DNA of 64,000 nucleotides, taken from Planctomycetota bacterium (GTDB taxonomy: Bacteria; Planctomycetota; Phycisphaerae; Phycisphaerales; SM1A02). Every line of letters starts with the position of its first letter. Position 1 is the first letter of the stretch. Below, piece after piece: positions 17,397 through 26,756 of this stretch. The notes beneath the pieces are model-generated. The model was given only the letters and a program-made list of their open reading frames with translations. It ran no database searches and was not told where the DNA came from. The position numbers and the translations under genes are program-made. The stretch spans positions 1 through 64,000 of the forward strand of contig JADFFQ010000012.1 in NCBI GenBank assembly GCA_022568135.1. The letters run 5' to 3'.

Positions 17397-18945
17397 GACT
17401 CAGACTCAACACCACCGCTTACGGAGCCTCGGCGGGCTCGCCGCGGCGGCTCTTGTGATGGCAGCACCGGTGGCGGCTGCCGTCGCTGCTGAGGGCAGCT
17501 TCGCAGGTACCTCGACCAGGCTGGAGCACCGCAGCTCCGCCAAGAAGCCAAGCGCCGAAGGCAACAAGGGGAATGATCATCAGCGCCACAAGGCAACCCG
17601 CCCGGCGAAGCGCGATCAGGCCGCGGGCAAGGTGCAAAGCCGCCACGCCCATCGTCAACAACCGACGCCCAAAGCCCAACGCAGCCGAGCCCAACGCCCC
17701 AAGACAGCCGAGCGAGAAACACCTGCCCGGGACAATCCGCGCCGCCAAGTACAGCGCCGCCCGTCCGCTCGTGAGGCGCAGCATCGTCATGTCCAGAACA
17801 AGCGGCCGACGATCAGATCCGCGCGCAGCCGAGCTGACCGCCATTCATCACGACGATCAGCAGCCGATCGAAGAACACCGCGAGTGCGACAGTGGCAGCC
17901 CATCCCCCGCCATCAAACCGAACGCAGACCAGCCCCACCGCAAGCACCATGGCTTGTCCGCGGTACGAAGTCCGATGGCCGATCCAAATCTGGCCGGGTG
18001 CAGAGAGAGCCTGCCGTACCTCATCGGAGTTGGCCACCGAATCGAAACGATTCCCTCAATGCCATAGATGATCGCCCTCCTCGGATTCTGATCCCACGGC
18101 GCCAGCTCGATCACCCGAGCAACGACCCAGCAGCCGGCCCCATCCACCTCCCCATCCAGTCAATCCATAAAGGGGGAACACATCACGTCAAGAACACGCA
18201 CAAGACCTTCCACGACTGGCCCTCTAGGAGCTTTACGTACTATCAATTCTTCAAGACCTCCTGCAATCTCTCATTCAGTCTCTGGTACTACGGCTCCGCG
18301 CTGTACACGAAATACTGCGCACCTTTCTACCGACCTTGGCACCATCGGCACCACTACCGCGCGTGGTACCACTATTGGCCATGGTACCTGCATTACGGTC
18401 TGACTTGGCCGACCTATATCACCCAATACAACTCGTGGTATGGCGTGGCCTCATACCAGCCCCAGCCATGCTGGGCGACGCTCGCCGGCGCGTGGGAGCT
18501 CTTGGCTGAAGGCCGGGCCGCCGCAGCGCACGACGCGTTTGATTGCCTGAGTCAGGCGTTGCCGAACGACGGGCTCCCAATGATTGGTTTCGCCTTGTCG
18601 GCCGCTCAACTGGACCTGCCAGAGATCGCGGTCGAGACCATGCGCGAAGCGATGCGCGTTGATCCCGAGTCACTTCTCTACATGCCGGATGACGACCGGC
18701 TTGGCCAACAGATTCTTGATCTGGCGCAGTATTACGACGGCCAGGCCAGACAAGCCTACGGTGACATCGATGCGCTGTTCATGACCGCGGTGCTGCGCTA
18801 TCTGGGCCATGAAGAACCGGCGGCCCACTACGCCATTGAGGTCGGGCTCACGCTCGGCGACCACGACTCAAGCGCCGTCAACCTCCAAGCGATCATCGAG
18901 TCGGCCCTGGCGGAGAACGCATACGACCTGCCTCCGCACGATTGA
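17397..18945 (+). CDS. Secreted basic protein with aromatic/His-rich middle and TPR-like C-terminus
   Basis: I do not recognise a named family. ATG at 17397 is preceded by GGGAGGCGACCC and starts a signal peptide (MTQTQHHRLRSLGGLAAAALVMAAPVAAAVAAEG). Residues of about 35-260 are extremely basic low complexity (Arg, Lys, His, Gln, Pro). Residues of about 285-350 are rich in Trp, Tyr and His (for example HHRHHYRAWYHYWPWYLHY) and contain a few cysteines. The last 160 residues are acidic and helical (GAWELLAEGRAAAAHDAFDCL, then SAAQLDLPEIAVETMREAMRVDPES), resembling tetratricopeptide repeats. A region of this kind could bind nucleic acid, metal or cell wall; that is speculation. It lies among dockerin-tagged proteins but carries no tag itself. 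Confidence 0.75.
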
Positions 18946-19276
18946 CCGCGACGATGGCGGAAACGTCGTGATCTTCGACCCGCTCATCCGCCGCAGGCGG
19001 ACTCGCCAACTGTGCCCCGTGCCCGTAGAGGTTTAGCCCCGCCGGCCACGGCGGGGCGATCGTCAACGGACGCTGGTCGGCGCGTCGGCGCCTCCAGCGC
19101 CGCGTCCTGAGCCCGCGGGTATCTTCCAATCGGCCTCATGCATCTACTCCACGCGCGAAACCTGGAATTTGGGCTTGAATATCGTGGGGAGGCGTTACAC
19201 TGGTATGCCAATGGCTGGGCGATCGACCCCTGACGAAGCCATATGGGATATAGTGATTCGAGGATAGGAGACCGAC
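18946..19276. other. 331-bp stretch upstream of the FG-GAP gene
   Basis: No gene is supported. There is a GC-rich hairpin GCCCCGCCGG...CGGCGGGGC at about 19037-19060 that could end transcription from the gene at 17397, and a ribosome-binding site AGGATAGGAG just before 19277. Confidence 0.4.
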
Positions 19277-20656
19277 ATGCGATATCTCACACCAGTTCTT
19301 TTTGCCGCGGCAGCATCAGTCCTGAGCACCGCCCCGGCCCACGCCGACCTCGGCGATCAACTCTTCAAGCTCCTGCCCGACGACGGCGCGGCGGGTGAAT
19401 ACTTCGGCCGCTCCGTCGCGATCAGCGGCGCCACCGCCATCGCCGCGGCCCCCGGGGACGACGACAACGGCACCTGGTCCGGCTCCGCCTACCTCTTCGA
19501 CACGACCACGGGCCGGCAGCTCTTCAAGCTGCTGGCCAACGACGGCGCGGCGTTCGACCAATTCGGCTTCTCCGTCGCGGTCAACGGCGCCACCGCCATC
19601 GTTGGGGGACCCGGCGACGACGACAACGGCACCGACTCCGGCTCCGCCTACCTCTTCGACATCTCTGACCCCGCGAACCCCACGCAGATCGCCAAGCTGC
19701 TTCCCGACGACGGCGAGGCGAGCGACTGGTTCGGCGTCTCCGTCGCGATCAGCCCCGATGGAATCGGGGCCATCGTCGGGGCCTACTTCGACAACGACAA
19801 CGGCGTTCACTCCGGCTCCGCGTATCTCTTTAACACCACCACGGGCAAGCAGATCGCCAAGCTCCTGCCCGACGACGGCGCGGCGGGCGACCAGTTCGGC
19901 TGGTCCGTCGCGATCAGCGGCGCCACCGCCATCGTCGGGTCCTACCTGGACGACGACAACGGCGCCAACTCCGGCTCCGCCTACCTCTTTGACACCACCA
20001 CGGGCCGGCAGCTCTTCAAGCTCCTGGCCGACGACGGCGCGACGGGCGACATCTTCGGCTGGTCCGTCGCGATCAGCGGCGCCACCGCCATCGTTGGGGC
20101 CCGCAAGGACGACGACAACGGCACCAGCTCAGGCTCCGCCTACCTCTTCGACGCCACCACGGGCAAGCAGATCACCAAGCTCCTGGCCGACGACGGCGCG
20201 ACGGGCGACAGCTTCGGCTGGTCCGTCGCGATCAGCGGCACTACCGCAATCGTCGGGGCCTTGGGGGACGACGACAACGGCGACGACTCCGGCTCCGCCT
20301 ACCTCTTCGACACCAGCACAGGCCGGCAGATCTTCAAGCTCCTGGCCGACGACGGCGCGGAGGACGACTTCTTCGGCCGCTCCGTCGCGATCAGCGGCGC
20401 CACCGCCATCGTCGGGGCCTGGGCGGACGACGACTACGGCTACGCCTCCGGTTCGGCGTACCTCTTTGATGCTGCCGCCCCCGGAAAGTGCCCGTGGGAC
20501 CTCGACAGCAGCGGCACCGTAGGAATCCTCGATCTGCTTGCGCTGCTCGCCGCGTGGGGCAGCGACCCCGGCGGGCCGCCCGACTTCGACGGCGACGGCA
20601 CCGTCGGCATCCTCGATCTGCTTACGCTGCTGGCCAACTGGGGGCCGTGCCCGTAA
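19277..20656 (+). CDS. Secreted seven-bladed FG-GAP beta-propeller protein with short dockerin-like tail
   Basis: Following a signal peptide (MRYLTPVLFAAAASVLSTAPAHA), seven consecutive units of about 53-57 residues share the consensus KLLxDDGAxGDxFGWSVAISGATAIVG....DDDNG..SGSAYLFDTTTG; seven such FG-GAP units match a complete seven-bladed propeller. The units are very similar at the DNA level, so they arose by recent internal duplication or are kept alike by recombination. The tail has two calcium-loop motifs (DLDSSGTVGILDLLALLAAWG, DFDGDGTVGILDLLTLLANWG) ending GPCP. This is a shorter, cysteine-poor variant of the dockerin tag in the neighbouring genes. A perfect 30-base palindrome follows the stop. 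Ligand and partner are unknown. Confidence 0.9.
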   Translation: MRYLTPVLFAAAASVLSTAPAHADLGDQLFKLLPDDGAAGEYFGRSVAISGATAIAAAPGDDDNGTWSGSAYLFDTTTGRQLFKLLANDGAAFDQFGFSVAVNGATAIVGGPGDDDNGTDSGSAYLFDISDPANPTQIAKLLPDDGEASDWFGVSVAISPDGIGAIVGAYFDNDNGVHSGSAYLFNTTTGKQIAKLLPDDGAAGDQFGWSVAISGATAIVGSYLDDDNGANSGSAYLFDTTTGRQLFKLLADDGATGDIFGWSVAISGATAIVGARKDDDNGTSSGSAYLFDATTGKQITKLLADDGATGDSFGWSVAISGTTAIVGALGDDDNGDDSGSAYLFDTSTGRQIFKLLADDGAEDDFFGRSVAISGATAIVGAWADDDYGYASGSAYLFDAAAPGKCPWDLDSSGTVGILDLLALLAAWGSDPGGPPDFDGDGTVGILDLLTLLANWGPCP

Positions 20657-20686
20657 GAAACGAACCTTGAGCCAAAGCCATGAGCC

Positions 20687-20716
20687 AAAGCCCAGGGAAA
20701 GCTTTCCCTGGGCTTT
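20687..20716 (+). terminator. Palindromic transcription terminator
   Basis: A perfect 30-base inverted repeat with outer arms AAAGCCCAGGGAAAG and CTTTCCCTGGGCTTT, 31 bp after the FG-GAP gene stop. A/T ends on both sides make it usable from either strand. The rest of 20717-20911 holds no supported gene. Confidence 0.8.
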
Positions 20717-20911
20717 CTCTTCGTCTGCGTTGATTGCGACAGCGCACGGTGTGCGGCGGTCCACCGGGTTCACAGAACCCGGCTCGCGGTGAGCTTCATC
20801 ACGCATGTGCGGGTGAGCCGGCCCGTGTCGGGCCGGTGGACAGCCGATGGTCGCGTAGGGTCCGTTGTGCAGACCATGCCTTGAACCGATCGTATGGAAG
20901 CGGTCGGTGGA

Positions 20912-22345
20912 TCAGGGGAACTCAATGTCCGCATCCGACGGGCGTTGCACGATCGCCGCGATCATTCTGGCCAGCGCTCCCTGAGCGGTCTGCCGCGCCG
21001 GATCGGAATCCCGCAGCGTTGAATCGGCCCCGGAACCGAGCCGCGACCAGTGGGATCTCAACTTGGCCTGCTGCAATGACAGGGGCAGATGCGGCGACGC
21101 CCGCTTTGGTAGGCTGAAGCGCCTCGACGTTGGCACCGGCAGCGGATTCATGTCGGCATGGCCTCGGTGAAGCAGGGCCCGCGTGAGCATGATCTGCCGC
21201 AGGGCCAGCAACCGTAGCGTCGCGTCCTCGCAGCGCAGCTCGGTGCTGCCACGAGCTCGGCTGATCAATCGTCGGCCATGCGCTCGGCCGGCGCCGATCA
21301 ATCCGCCGATTGTCGCCCCAGCCGCGGTCGCCGCGCCCAGGGTCGCGCCGCCCGCCATCACATCCAGCACAACCCCGACGAACGCGCCTGCCGCCGCCCC
21401 CCCGCCTGCATGAAGGCCAAACTGCTTCAGCGCCTCGGGACTGAACAAATCCAATCCCCATCGGCCGTTGATCAGAGCCCCGGCCTCAAGCGGGCAATCG
21501 TCCGGCCGGAACCGAAACAGTTCAAGAAGTTGATCCACACACCGTTGCTCCCGGACGCGAACGCGCTCCCGCAGCGCTTGCAAAGCCCCGGCCGCCTCTT
21601 GAGAGTTGCTCACACGGACGCAGACCGTGTGAGCGGCGACATCGATCAGCAGGTCACCGATCACGTCGGCTGAGGCTTGGATCAATGCCTCCCGCTGTCG
21701 GCGGCGCTCCTGGATCAGCGCGCGCAGCGTCTGCTCATGGGAATCAAGCATTGTGCGCATCTTCTCGTACAGCCGCTGCTCGGACGCTTCGTCAAGAACA
21801 ACGGTATCGAACTCGGCGACCGCGTGCATGTTCACTCGGGCCAGATGCTCGCGCCAAGTCGGAACCTTCGCGTCGGGGTCCGCGGTGAAGTTGAGCACGG
21901 GAACCACCGGCGTGGCGCAGCGGGAGAGGATCTCCAATTCATCGCGATGCTTGCCCAGCACTCGGTCACGGGCGTCAATCACGTATAGCGCAATGTCGCT
22001 TCGGATCACCTGGCGAATGGCCTTCGCCTCCTGAGCGAACCGGCCCCACGCGTCGGCGCTCTGCAGGAACTGGTTGAGGACATCGATCCCCTCGACGCGC
22101 CGATCGCCGGCCAGTGCATCCAGGTGATCGAGCAGGCCGATCGAATCTTCCAGCCCCGGCGTGTCGAACAGCTCCATGACCGTGCGCCCGTCCAGCAGCA
22201 CCGACGTCCCCTCCACGTGATGGGTGGTTGCCGGCCGGTCGGACACCTGACCGAAGCCCACATCACGAGTAAGGGTGCGCAGCAACGAGGTTTTGCCAGT
22301 GTTTGTGTGCCCGACCACGGCCGCGGTAAGTAAAGGCAACCTCAT
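20912..22345 (-). CDS. DUF3482-type GTPase
   Basis: An Era-like GTP-binding protein of 477 residues. The P-loop GHTNTGKTS is near residue 12, the G3 motif DTPGLED is near residue 61, and VPVLNFTAD occupies the G4 region with a non-canonical sequence. The middle is helical; a glycine/alanine-rich membrane-affine segment (GGGAAAGAFVGVVLDVMAGGATLGAATAAGATIGGLIGAG) follows at about residues 308-350. This architecture matches the DUF3482 GTPases that in gammaproteobacteria are encoded next to DUF2868 proteins, and here the preceding gene is DUF2868 with an ATGA overlap. The process served is not known; the pair implies a membrane-associated complex. The start at 22345 fits the overlap. Confidence 0.88.
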   Translation of the reverse strand: MRLPLLTAAVVGHTNTGKTSLLRTLTRDVGFGQVSDRPATTHHVEGTSVLLDGRTVMELFDTPGLEDSIGLLDHLDALAGDRRVEGIDVLNQFLQSADAWGRFAQEAKAIRQVIRSDIALYVIDARDRVLGKHRDELEILSRCATPVVPVLNFTADPDAKVPTWREHLARVNMHAVAEFDTVVLDEASEQRLYEKMRTMLDSHEQTLRALIQERRRQREALIQASADVIGDLLIDVAAHTVCVRVSNSQEAAGALQALRERVRVREQRCVDQLLELFRFRPDDCPLEAGALINGRWGLDLFSPEALKQFGLHAGGGAAAGAFVGVVLDVMAGGATLGAATAAGATIGGLIGAGRAHGRRLISRARGSTELRCEDATLRLLALRQIMLTRALLHRGHADMNPLPVPTSRRFSLPKRASPHLPLSLQQAKLRSHWSRLGSGADSTLRDSDPARQTAQGALARMIAAIVQRPSDADIEFP

Positions 22346-24585
22346 CTTCTGGCCTCCTCGGCGAGGGCCACATCCAGACGATGGCGAATCCCATCCAGCC
22401 AGGCCCTGGTCGAATCGGCGGAGCCGGCGTCGATCACGTCGTCGGCGTCCACGGCCTGCTCAAGGATTCGCGTGATGGCCGCTTCGTCCTTGCCTTGCAG
22501 TTCCAGAAGCAGAGCAAAGAGCGTTGCCGCCCGGATCGCGTCGCCGCGGTGCTCCGTCGGCGGTGAATCATCGTCGCTCTTCGCCGCGCCGCTCGGTCGA
22601 AACGCCTTCATGACGGCGGCGACCGCAGCGCCGAGCGCCGACCACATCGGCAGCGCCGCAATCGCGGCCGGGGAAACCAGCGTTGCCGCCGTGATGCAGC
22701 CAAGCGCGCCGGCCAGGGCGCCCGAAGCCAGCCACCGCGGACTGGATCGAAGTTGATCCGGCAACAGCCCCACCACCCGATCAGCTCCCGCTCGCAACGG
22801 CACCATGAGATCACCGTTCAGCTCAACGGGGGCCCGAAGGAACGTGCGCCAAGATGAATGGTCCTGGCGGTACAGGGCTCCGATCGCCCGGTGCAAGTCA
22901 GCTTGATGTTTCACCTCGGCGATCGGCGGCCAACGACCAACATGCTCGACAATGAGATCGAACGCCGACTCAATGCGCCGCACGGCGGGCGGCCCAGCGG
23001 CGTCGGCCCCGAGCAGCGCTGCGAGCTTGGTCAGGCTCACGTCGGTGCAATGATCCAGGTCCAACTCGATCACGCGCTGTGACGGCAAGCCGACGGCGGC
23101 GGCCAGGATGCGCCAATCGTTGACCCGCCTGCGCACAGACTCGGCATCGCCGCGCCGGCGAAGCGATTCCCCGCCGCTGAGCACCAAGCCCAGCGGAGAA
23201 CCGATCTCTCGCTGCACGGCGTCGAGGAACCCACGGTGGCCGCGATCGGGCGTGGTCGTCAGCGAGCAGACCACCACCAGCACAGACGGCTCGGTCGAGG
23301 CAGCGGTGAGGTGTTCGAGGACGCGCCGGCGATCGTTGCCGTCGTCCACGAAACCAAGATCGCACCAGGATGTCCCTTTGATCGGAGGCGGCCACGCCGA
23401 AGCAGGCGGTTCCATCTCGAGAGCCAGGACAGCCGGCGACCCCACCGGCCGCCCCGTCCGAAGCGGCGACCGCTCGGCCGCGTCAACCGCTTCGGCCCCG
23501 GGCTCATCGGGCCGGTCATCGACCACACCAAGCCGCGCGCTTTGCGGCATCAACCGAGACTGCAAGCGAAGGTATCCCGGCCGGGTCGTGTCAAGTCGCC
23601 ACCGAACCCGCCCACGGCGACTGCGGTCAAGACACAACCCCAGCAGCAACAGCCGAGGCGCCAACCCATACACGACAACGCTTCCCAAGAGCAGACCGGA
23701 CCAGGCGCCGCGCGATTCCTGGGCAACTTGAGAATCGATCGGCCATTGGGCCGCGTCGATCTGTTGGGCCGACGGCGTCGGGAACCCGATCGAATGAGGA
23801 AGGAACGCCACTGCTCGGGTCAGTTGCATGTAGGTGCGGCTGGAAAGGATCGTCGTCTCCCAGGTGAAGGTGTAGTGGCGGGTACTGAGCATGATGATCA
23901 GAAGCACCAGGCATCCGACGTTGAACGCCAGCCATCCGCCATGGCTGATCGCGCCCAGCGTCCACCGGCCGATCGAGCTGCGGCCCATGATGGCGCCGGT
24001 CGCCTCAACCGCAGCCGCATGATTGGAACTCTTGTGCAGTATGCGGGTCACCCGCCGGCCCAGACCGAGAGCCACAGCTCCCAATGAACCGGTGGAGAGA
24101 ATCTGCGGCCGGGCGAGCATCAACATCACCCACACCAGCAGAACCACTGATTGAAAGCCAACCACGCCGCCAAGCACCCAGAAGAAGTTCACCGGCTCCT
24201 GTCGATCGACGGTGAGAAGGGCCCGTGCCGTGGCGGCTCCGGCGCCGGCTGCGAGCAGGACCACCAGCACGACGATCACCGCCGTCGCATGATGAACCTG
24301 GCGCAACGCTTCACCCAGCGGCGCGGCAATCGACAACGACCGTGCTCGAACAATCACCCGATGCTCGAAGTCGCCATCAACCTCGACGGCGCGTGCGTCG
24401 GCAGAGGGTTCGTTGATCGCCGCGGCGCCGTCCCGCTCGATCGCGCGGACCGCTTCGGCGAGGAGTCGATCGGAGAACCCAATCGCGCCTCCTTCGGTTC
24501 CCGGGAGATTTTGGTCTGAGCGGACCATGGCCCCATGGTACGGGCAGCCGCTGAAGCAGGCTGTCGCGATCCGCGCGTCCCGCAT
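22342..24585 (-). CDS. DUF2868 membrane protein
   Basis: The partner of the downstream GTPase, overlapping it by four bases. The protein (about 747 residues) has a cytoplasmic start, membrane helices (for example ATAVIVVLVVLLAAGAGAATARALL and VVGFQSVVLLVWVMLMLA), further helices near HGGWLAFNVGCLVLLIIML and WSGLLLGSVVVYGLAPRLLLLGL, and then a soluble region with VLVVVCSLTTTPDRG reminiscent of a degenerate nucleotide-binding fold. The pairing of DUF2868 with DUF3482 is known from other bacteria, but no function is established. The start is uncertain: TTG 24588, ATG 24585 and ATG 24528 are all possible, without a clear ribosome-binding site. The tat component gene ends 30 bp upstream on the same strand. 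Confidence 0.83.
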   Translation of the reverse strand: MRDARIATACFSGCPYHGAMVRSDQNLPGTEGGAIGFSDRLLAEAVRAIERDGAAAINEPSADARAVEVDGDFEHRVIVRARSLSIAAPLGEALRQVHHATAVIVVLVVLLAAGAGAATARALLTVDRQEPVNFFWVLGGVVGFQSVVLLVWVMLMLARPQILSTGSLGAVALGLGRRVTRILHKSSNHAAAVEATGAIMGRSSIGRWTLGAISHGGWLAFNVGCLVLLIIMLSTRHYTFTWETTILSSRTYMQLTRAVAFLPHSIGFPTPSAQQIDAAQWPIDSQVAQESRGAWSGLLLGSVVVYGLAPRLLLLGLCLDRSRRGRVRWRLDTTRPGYLRLQSRLMPQSARLGVVDDRPDEPGAEAVDAAERSPLRTGRPVGSPAVLALEMEPPASAWPPPIKGTSWCDLGFVDDGNDRRRVLEHLTAASTEPSVLVVVCSLTTTPDRGHRGFLDAVQREIGSPLGLVLSGGESLRRRGDAESVRRRVNDWRILAAAVGLPSQRVIELDLDHCTDVSLTKLAALLGADAAGPPAVRRIESAFDLIVEHVGRWPPIAEVKHQADLHRAIGALYRQDHSSWRTFLRAPVELNGDLMVPLRAGADRVVGLLPDQLRSSPRWLASGALAGALGCITAATLVSPAAIAALPMWSALGAAVAAVMKAFRPSGAAKSDDDSPPTEHRGDAIRAATLFALLLELQGKDEAAITRILEQAVDADDVIDAGSADSTRAWLDGIRHRLDVALAEEARR

Positions 24586-24615
24586 CAACTGATTGGCAAT
24601 CGGCGCTGACCGATT

Positions 24616-24954
24616 TCAACGGGAGGGGTCGTCGGGGTCGATGCGGCTGGCGACCTCCTGCGGCTCGTCAGGCTTGGCGACCCGCTGGGGTTCCACGTTC
24701 GGCGAATCGAGTGCGTTGGCAGACCTGTGCTCGATCCGCTCCGGCGGCGCAGTCTTGGACGACTCTTCCTCGACCTCATCCTCGATGCCCTTGATGCCTC
24801 GCTTGAACTCGACGATGCTCCGGCCGAGGCTCCGGCCGACTTCGGGCAATCGCCGGCCGAAGATGAGTAGGCCCAGGACAAGCAGCATAATCCACTCGGT
24901 GCCGCCGGGAAGGAAGAAGGCCAGGAAGAAATCAAGAGAGCCTGAAGGATTCAT
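24616..24954 (-). CDS. tatA: Sec-independent translocase component TatA/TatB family
   Basis: A 112-residue protein with one N-terminal membrane helix (EWIMLLVLGLLIFG), the invariant FGRRLPEVGRSLGRSI hinge and amphipathic helix, and an acidic, charged C-terminal tail. TatA forms the variable-size channel for folded Tat substrates; the DUF1501 protein at 6004 has a Tat signal and is a plausible client. The F-G pair is intact. TatA and TatB cannot be told apart by eye; the PEVGRSLG pattern is seen in TatA-type proteins. It leads an apparent three-gene minus-strand operon with the DUF2868 and DUF3482 genes, an unusual placing since no tatC is nearby. It is divergent from mltA. Confidence 0.9.
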   Translation of the reverse strand: MNPSGSLDFFLAFFLPGGTEWIMLLVLGLLIFGRRLPEVGRSLGRSIVEFKRGIKGIEDEVEEESSKTAPPERIEHRSANALDSPNVEPQRVAKPDEPQEVASRIDPDDPSR

Positions 24955-25101
24955 CGGGTCATCCTCGGGAAACCTGCTCGGTTCGAATCAGCATCATTCT
25001 AGCCCGCGAAGCCGGCCTTGACTTCCTCGGCTGAACCATTGGCGCGGCACGAGCGTGGGTGACGGCTGGCATACGCGGCAGAATCTCGATAGCCTGCCAC
25101 C

Positions 25102-26379
25102 ATGAAACGAACCGATGTCGTGATGATTGGGCTCGCGCTGGGGGCAGTGCTCGGCTGCGCCCGCGAGCGGGTGGTCGGGCCCCCGTTGGAGCCCAAACCG
25201 GATTACGCCAGGCCGCTGGCCGCCGGTAGCGAAGCCTTGCGGCTGATTACCGACCCCGCCCGGATGCCCGACCTGGCGGCGGCGTACCGCAACAGCGATG
25301 CGTTGTTGGCTGAAGCCGTCGATCTCAGCCTGTCGTGGTTCGCCGCCCCTTCGAGCCGGCAGTTCTTTCCCACACAAGGAATCACCCACCGCCAGGCCCA
25401 GGCCAGCCTGATGGCGATGGGCGATCTACTGGCCGACCGGCACGGTGAAGAAGCGTTCGTGGCCGACGTCAGGCGACTGTTCGATATCTACGAATCGGTG
25501 GGATACGACGGCTGGGGCACGGTGCTGTTCACCGGCTACTTCTCGCCGGTCTTTCGCGCCAGCCGAACGCCGACCGGGCCGTTCGTCCATCCTCTCTATA
25601 AGCGCCCGGGCAATCTGGCCACCGAACCGGTGACCGGCGAACCGCTGGGGCGACGCTTGGCCGATGGATCAATCGTGCCATACTTCACCCGGCAACGAAT
25701 CGAAGAGTCGCGGATGTTCGCCGGCAACGAGCTGGTCTGGCTCGATGATCCGCTGTCGGTGTACATCGTCCACGTCAACGGCTCGGCGAAGCTGCGGCTG
25801 ACCGGCCCCGGCGAGTCGGGATTCATGTTCGTCGGCTATGCGGGCAAGACCGATCGGCCCTACACCGGACTCGGCCAGTTGATCGTCGAGCAAGGCTTGC
25901 TTCGACGCGACCAGCTCAGCCTGCCCGCGATCAAGCGCATCTACCGGCGCGATCCGAAGCTCGTAATGGATCTGATCTACGGCAACGAAAACTACGTCTT
26001 CTTCACCCAGTACCAAGGCGACAGCTGGCCGGCGGGGTCGCTGGGTGTGCGGGTGACCCCCGAGCGCACGCTCGCCACCGATAAGAAGATCTACCCGCGA
26101 GGCGGGCTGGTGCTCGTGGACACCAAGGCGCTGACCTTCAGCGAAGGCCAGCGGGAGTTCCTTCAATTCATGCTCGATCAGGACACCGGCGGCGCGATCC
26201 AGGCCCCCGGCCGGGCCGATATCTTCATGGGGATCGGCAAGAGCGCCGAGATCCTCGCCGGCGGCCAGTACGCCGAAGGCCGGCTGTACTACTTCTTCCT
26301 CAAGCCGCAGTACGTGGACGAGTACCTGCCGCCGCGGGTCGGCGAAGCACCGCGCAACCCTACGAACGTACGATTCTGA
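25102..26379 (+). CDS. mltA: Membrane-bound lytic murein transglycosylase A
   Basis: MltA cleaves peptidoglycan glycan strands, forming 1,6-anhydromuramic ends. The N-terminus is a lipoprotein signal with lipobox LGCA (VMIGLALGAVLGCARE), so the enzyme is expected to be anchored to a membrane. The MltA domain is seen in GTVLFTGYFSPVFRASR and VYIVHVNGSAKLRL, followed by the 3D domain containing RGGLVLVDT, LQFMLDQDTGGAIQAPGRADIFMGIG and GGQYAEGRLYYFFLKP, where the DxD/D residues include the presumed catalytic aspartate. Its 425 residues are normal with the lipoprotein segment. This supports the presence of peptidoglycan turnover in a planctomycete. It is divergent from tatA; a REP palindrome begins 10 bp after the stop. 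Confidence 0.93.
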   Translation: MKRTDVVMIGLALGAVLGCARERVVGPPLEPKPDYARPLAAGSEALRLITDPARMPDLAAAYRNSDALLAEAVDLSLSWFAAPSSRQFFPTQGITHRQAQASLMAMGDLLADRHGEEAFVADVRRLFDIYESVGYDGWGTVLFTGYFSPVFRASRTPTGPFVHPLYKRPGNLATEPVTGEPLGRRLADGSIVPYFTRQRIEESRMFAGNELVWLDDPLSVYIVHVNGSAKLRLTGPGESGFMFVGYAGKTDRPYTGLGQLIVEQGLLRRDQLSLPAIKRIYRRDPKLVMDLIYGNENYVFFTQYQGDSWPAGSLGVRVTPERTLATDKKIYPRGGLVLVDTKALTFSEGQREFLQFMLDQDTGGAIQAPGRADIFMGIGKSAEILAGGQYAEGRLYYFFLKPQYVDEYLPPRVGEAPRNPTNVRF

Positions 26380-26388
26380 AGACAGTGC

Positions 26389-26415
26389 AAAGCCGGCGAT
26401 GCCATCGCCGGCTTT
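26389..26415. repeat. REP-like palindrome, GATGCCATC type
   Basis: A perfect 27-bp hairpin, AAAGCCGGCGAT-GCC-ATCGCCGGCTTT, just after mltA. Related copies surround the second RAYT-like gene at 35785, 35897 and 36472. Here it may also act as a terminator. Confidence 0.85.
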
Positions 26416-26483
26416 ATACGGCGAGCATCAATGGAAGCGGTGCGGGCACGATAGTGCCGCGCTGATTTCACGGTTTGATTGTC

Positions 26484-26600
26484 GCGAGCCGCCGCGTCCT
26501 CGCGAGCGGCTTTGCTCGAATTGGGTTGGTCGTCCGTTTCAGAGGATCGGTCGCGTTTGGCAGACCGAGCGAGACCGCTGGCGGGGACGCCGCGGCTCGC
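26484..26600. mobile_element. Dispersed ~115-bp element with terminal inverted repeats, copy 1
   Basis: The left end GCGAGCCGCCGCGTCC is the inverted counterpart of the right end GGGACGCCGCGGCTCGC. The right-end 20 bases (26581-26600) are identical to 39491-39510. Internally, this copy matches the reverse complement of 39396-39510 over its first ~47 bases and again in the GGAT-GGTCGC region. It lies in the convergent gap between mltA and the ubiD-like gene, which holds no gene. It is likely a non-autonomous miniature element or an old repeat family. Confidence 0.65.
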
Positions 26601-26756
26601 CCCTCATGGCGCAGCCTGCGTGACAGTCACTCGCCAATACGCCGGTGCCACGCTTCGGCTGCGAGGCAGGCGAACAGCGAGCTGGAACAAGTGCCGCTCG
26701 AACCTCGCCCTGCCGGGCGAGGCTATTGTCTGACAACTGACGACCGACAATCGGGG

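Noticed and set aside
19395-20522. Second plus-strand open frame of 375 codons inside the FG-GAP gene
   Set aside because: It is the +1 frame of repetitive GC-rich DNA, giving a Ser/Pro/Thr/Ala-only translation that repeats with the blade period.
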